A DNA stretch of 7,972 bases from UBA877 sp035506155 (lineage in GTDB: Bacteria > Chloroflexota > Anaerolineae > Anaerolineales > Villigracilaceae). The stretch lies in contig DATJPX010000108.1 in assembly GCA_035506155.1 (NCBI GenBank), positions 1-7,972 of the forward strand. The letters run 5' to 3'. How positions within the stretch are numbered: the stretch's first letter is position 1; each line of letters starts with the position of its first letter. Shown one piece after another: positions 6,378 through 7,972 of this stretch. Below the pieces are notes generated by a model. That model saw only the letters and a list, made by a program, of their open reading frames with translations, ran no database searches and was not told the origin of the DNA. The translations under genes were made by a program, and so were the position numbers.

Positions 6378-6597
6378 GCCCAATGGTTGGGCTCAGAGAC
6401 GGACAGGCAAGACTCGATAGTTTGAAATCACTTTTTCTGGCAAATGACCGCCGCGGACCGCGCCGATCGCGACATCGTACCCGAAGGGTAAGCATCCTGT
6501 AGGGAAGGCGGTCAGGCCGTCTCGCCCTCGCGTAGCATCCCAGAAGGGACGGCGGGCCGGGTCTTTCGGCCCGAACGGGGTGGAGCCGGTGTTAGGC
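6378..6597 (-). other. Putative integron attC site (long, partly decayed) downstream of the MFS gene
   Basis: On the minus strand the MFS stop codon lies in GCCTAAC (6597-6591), which fits the attC R'' consensus RYYYAAC. After a 3-base spacer comes an L''-like box GGCTCCACC (6587-6579). About 180 bases later is an L'-like TGAGCC (6395-6390), a 5-base spacer, and ATTGGGC (6384-6378), which fits R' GTTRRRY except that the first base is A. L'' pairs with L' over about 6 bp with one extra C in L'', as in genuine attC sites. At about 220 bp it is longer than most attC sites (roughly 60-140). The altered crossover base suggests that it may no longer be active. Confidence 0.5.
6491..6576. repeat. 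Two imperfect 43-bp tandem repeats, hairpin-containing
   Basis: Units 6491-6533 and 6534-6576 both begin AGCATCC and continue with AGGGA(A/C)GGCGG at the same offset, then diverge into GC-rich palindromic sequence. The second unit contains a 7-bp stem CGGGCCG/CGGCCCG (6553-6559 and 6567-6573). They lie in the interior of the putative attC and explain much of its unusual length. The sequence style resembles dispersed palindromic (REP-like) elements; copies elsewhere in the genome cannot be checked here. Confidence 0.55.
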
Positions 6598-7842
6598 GGC
6601 TCTTTGTTTGTTTGATATGGCTTTCGTTATCATCAAAAATGCGACCAAGCCCGATAGGATATACAGGATGCCAGACATATTCAATATCGGAATTATTCCA
6701 ACATGATCTCCCAATATGCTTGCAGTTATCTGCCCGATAATATTTAGAAGGCCGAAGGTTGTTCCCATTGCACCGAAAACCCTCCCGCGAAACTGGTCGA
6801 TGATGTTGGTTTGAAATAATGTCAGGTAGCTGACATCGCCAAGCACAATTACTACGCCAATCAGAAACAGGCACGCTAAGGCAACGTAAAGGCTTGGGAC
6901 ATTATACATAATCAATCCAAGCAGACCTGTTCCGCCAAGAGCCAATGAAAGAGTAAGGATGGGGTTCAACTTACCACTCATTTTTCCCGTGAGAAATCCT
7001 CCGAGTAAACCACCCATTCCTCTTACAATCAGGAGCCAGCCCAATACAAGTACTCCGCCTTTAAGAATACTTACATATGGCACAAGCAATACTTCTAGAA
7101 TTGGACCTCCAAGGCAAGCAATCCCAACCGAAACAAAAAGAGCCACAATCATTTGATTCGACCTTATCAGGCGTAATCCTTCCAGCCATTCGCGCCATAC
7201 AGATTTCCAGGCGGCCGTGGATGCTTTTGTCGTCTCGGCAATTTCTACACGGAAAGGCTCATGTTGAGTTTGGTTTGGCGACCATGCGATGAAAGCAATC
7301 ATGATTGCCGCAACAAAGAAGGACGCACAATCAAGAAATACTATGCCGGTCAATCCCCATACTCGAAACAAGACAGCTCCAATGGCAGACCCGGTGAGCA
7401 TAGAAACATTATCATTGATCGCATTGAGAGAGTTGGCAGCAAACAAATTCTTTTCAGAAACCAGATTGGGAAGCAGCGCATTTTGGGCAGGGTAAAAGAA
7501 TCGCGCGATGACTGACTCAACAAAAGACACCAAGTAAACTATCCATAACCACTCAATTGATTTTGCCAAGAGCAGGAAAAGGATACAAAGCCCCTGTATG
7601 ATACTGGCAACAATCATGATTTGTTTCCGATTCCATCGATCGACGAATACCCCTGCCACACTCCCAAGTAGAACCCTGGGGATGTTCTCGACGATAAACA
7701 TTAGGCCAGTTGATAGGGCAGAGCCAGTGAGTTGGTACACATGATACGGCAGCGCAACATAGAGGACCATATCACCGGTCATAGAAATAAACCCCCCAAG
7801 CCAAAGTAGCGCAAAGTTGCGTTGACGTAATGCTGCAATCAT
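6592..7842 (-). CDS. MFS efflux transporter (DHA3/MefA-like)
   Basis: Inner-membrane proton-driven exporter of about 416 residues with roughly 12 hydrophobic segments, the normal MFS size. Family signs: start IAALRQRNFALLWLGGFIS followed by GDMVLYVALPYHVY in TM1; motif A GVFVDRWNRKQ between TM2 and TM3; a hydrophilic central loop (about 190-220: SPNQTQHEPFRVEIAETTK and on); and NIIDQFRGRVFGAMGT after TM10, typical of DHA3 macrolide/drug efflux relatives. Two in-frame ATGs (7848, 7842) are possible; 7842 is chosen because AGGA lies 5 bases upstream of it and overlaps the first ATG. Sampled GC is about 42% (7561-7620), against 73% in the thiolase, marking recent acquisition. Its stop falls in an attC-like R'' box. 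Substrate unknown; antibiotic export is possible but not shown. Confidence 0.9.
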   Translation of the reverse strand: MIAALRQRNFALLWLGGFISMTGDMVLYVALPYHVYQLTGSALSTGLMFIVENIPRVLLGSVAGVFVDRWNRKQIMIVASIIQGLCILFLLLAKSIEWLWIVYLVSFVESVIARFFYPAQNALLPNLVSEKNLFAANSLNAINDNVSMLTGSAIGAVLFRVWGLTGIVFLDCASFFVAAIMIAFIAWSPNQTQHEPFRVEIAETTKASTAAWKSVWREWLEGLRLIRSNQMIVALFVSVGIACLGGPILEVLLVPYVSILKGGVLVLGWLLIVRGMGGLLGGFLTGKMSGKLNPILTLSLALGGTGLLGLIMYNVPSLYVALACLFLIGVVIVLGDVSYLTLFQTNIIDQFRGRVFGAMGTTFGLLNIIGQITASILGDHVGIIPILNMSGILYILSGLVAFLMITKAISNKQRAA

Positions 7843-7892
7843 ATTCATCCTAAATCATGGCGTGTAATTCTATTTTCCCGTTTTCTATCGCC

Positions 7893-7912
7893 GCCTAACG
7901 GTATGGCTCACC
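7893..7912 (-). other. 3' half of an upstream integron attC site (L' and R' boxes)
   Basis: On the minus strand GGTGAGCC (7912-7905), a 5-base spacer and GTTAGGC (7899-7893) match the L'-spacer-R' end of an attC, with an exact GTTRRRY core. It would be the end of the preceding cassette's attC, with the MFS cassette beginning at the TTAGGC. Together with GCCTAAC...GGCTCCACC at 6597-6579 it makes complementary halves with a single extra C in L''. The 5' half of this site would lie past 7972 and is not visible. Confidence 0.55.
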
Positions 7913-7972
7913 TAGTTACACTACAATTGAGATACGGTGTAAAAATAGGGTAGAACAGAAGTAGGGAACCAA
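7913..7972. other. AT-rich terminal stretch without a gene
   Basis: About 60 bases of AT-rich sequence between the L' box and the window edge. If the attC reading is right this is the interior of the preceding cassette's attC. No open frame, promoter or hairpin is convincing. Confidence 0.4.

Larger units (their letters stand above)
6384..7898 (-). mobile_element. Putative integron gene cassette carrying the MFS transporter
   Basis: Unit of about 1515 bases running from the crossover point in GTTAGGC (7899/7898) to the equivalent point in ATTGGGC (6384). It holds one gene in the same orientation as its attC, a 50-base leader, and the stop codon overlapping R''; this is the standard cassette plan. 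The plus-strand sequences at both boundaries (6378-6395 and 7893-7910) agree at 14 of 18 positions, as expected for repeated attC ends. Its coding part is AT-rich compared with neighbours. No integrase or attI is in the window, so this could be part of an integrase-less cassette cluster or a relict. Confidence 0.5.

Noticed and set aside
5166..6425. Long plus-strand open frame of 419 codons
   Set aside because: It runs antisense across two minus-strand genes and their promoter; the product has no recognisable motif and its composition reflects the reverse frame of GC-rich genes.
6553..6573. 7-bp hairpin after the transporter as an intrinsic terminator
   Set aside because: It has no T run on the minus strand and fits better as part of the repeat or attC interior.
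6591..7899. Exact 10-bp inverted repeats flanking the transporter read as insertion-sequence or transposon ends
   Set aside because: No transposase is present, no target-site duplication is visible outside the repeats, and the attC box explanation accounts for more of the surrounding sequence.

Overview
The window is bacterial DNA, mostly high in GC, with seven protein-coding genes on both strands and a distinct AT-rich end. The best guess at the source is an anaerobic, soil or sediment member of Chloroflexota (Anaerolineae-like). This rests on the combination of an archaeal/SCP2-type thiolase, short PlsC-type acyltransferases and high GC with AT-rich islands. That is inference, because no rRNA or other lineage marker is present.

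Left part (1-3366). Two related 1-acylglycerol-phosphate acyltransferase (PlsC/LPLAT) genes lie on the minus strand at 1-706 (cut by the window edge) and 2588-3259. Between them, on the plus strand, is a compact two-gene operon: a TetR-family repressor (1011-1736) overlapping a class I SAM-dependent methyltransferase of the LCM/TcmP-like O-methyltransferase family (1723-2559). The operon has a clear sigma70-type promoter (925-954). A 33-bp near-perfect inverted repeat (950-982) sits on its -10 box and start region and is an obvious candidate for the TetR operator.

Middle part (3367-5690). On the minus strand are a thiolase-superfamily enzyme (3367-4515) with its catalytic Cys and two His residues, and a protein with glycosyltransferase-like (GT-A, GT8-like) features (4650-5552). 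The latter probably starts at a GTG with a GGAGG ribosome binding site, not at the ATG 87 bases upstream, because a consensus promoter lies across that ATG.

Right part (5691-7972). A protein of unknown function (5691-6353) and an AT-rich MFS (DHA3/MefA-like) efflux transporter (6592-7842) are both on the minus strand. The transporter is bracketed by sequences that match the two halves of an integron attC recombination site, including the 7-bp core boxes, complementary L boxes and the characteristic single extra base in L''. It therefore looks like a captured integron gene cassette, with a long and partly decayed attC (about 220 bp) that contains two imperfect 43-bp tandem repeats. This cassette reading is the most interesting feature of the window. 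No integrase gene is visible here.

No rRNA, tRNA, CRISPR array or complete insertion sequence was seen.
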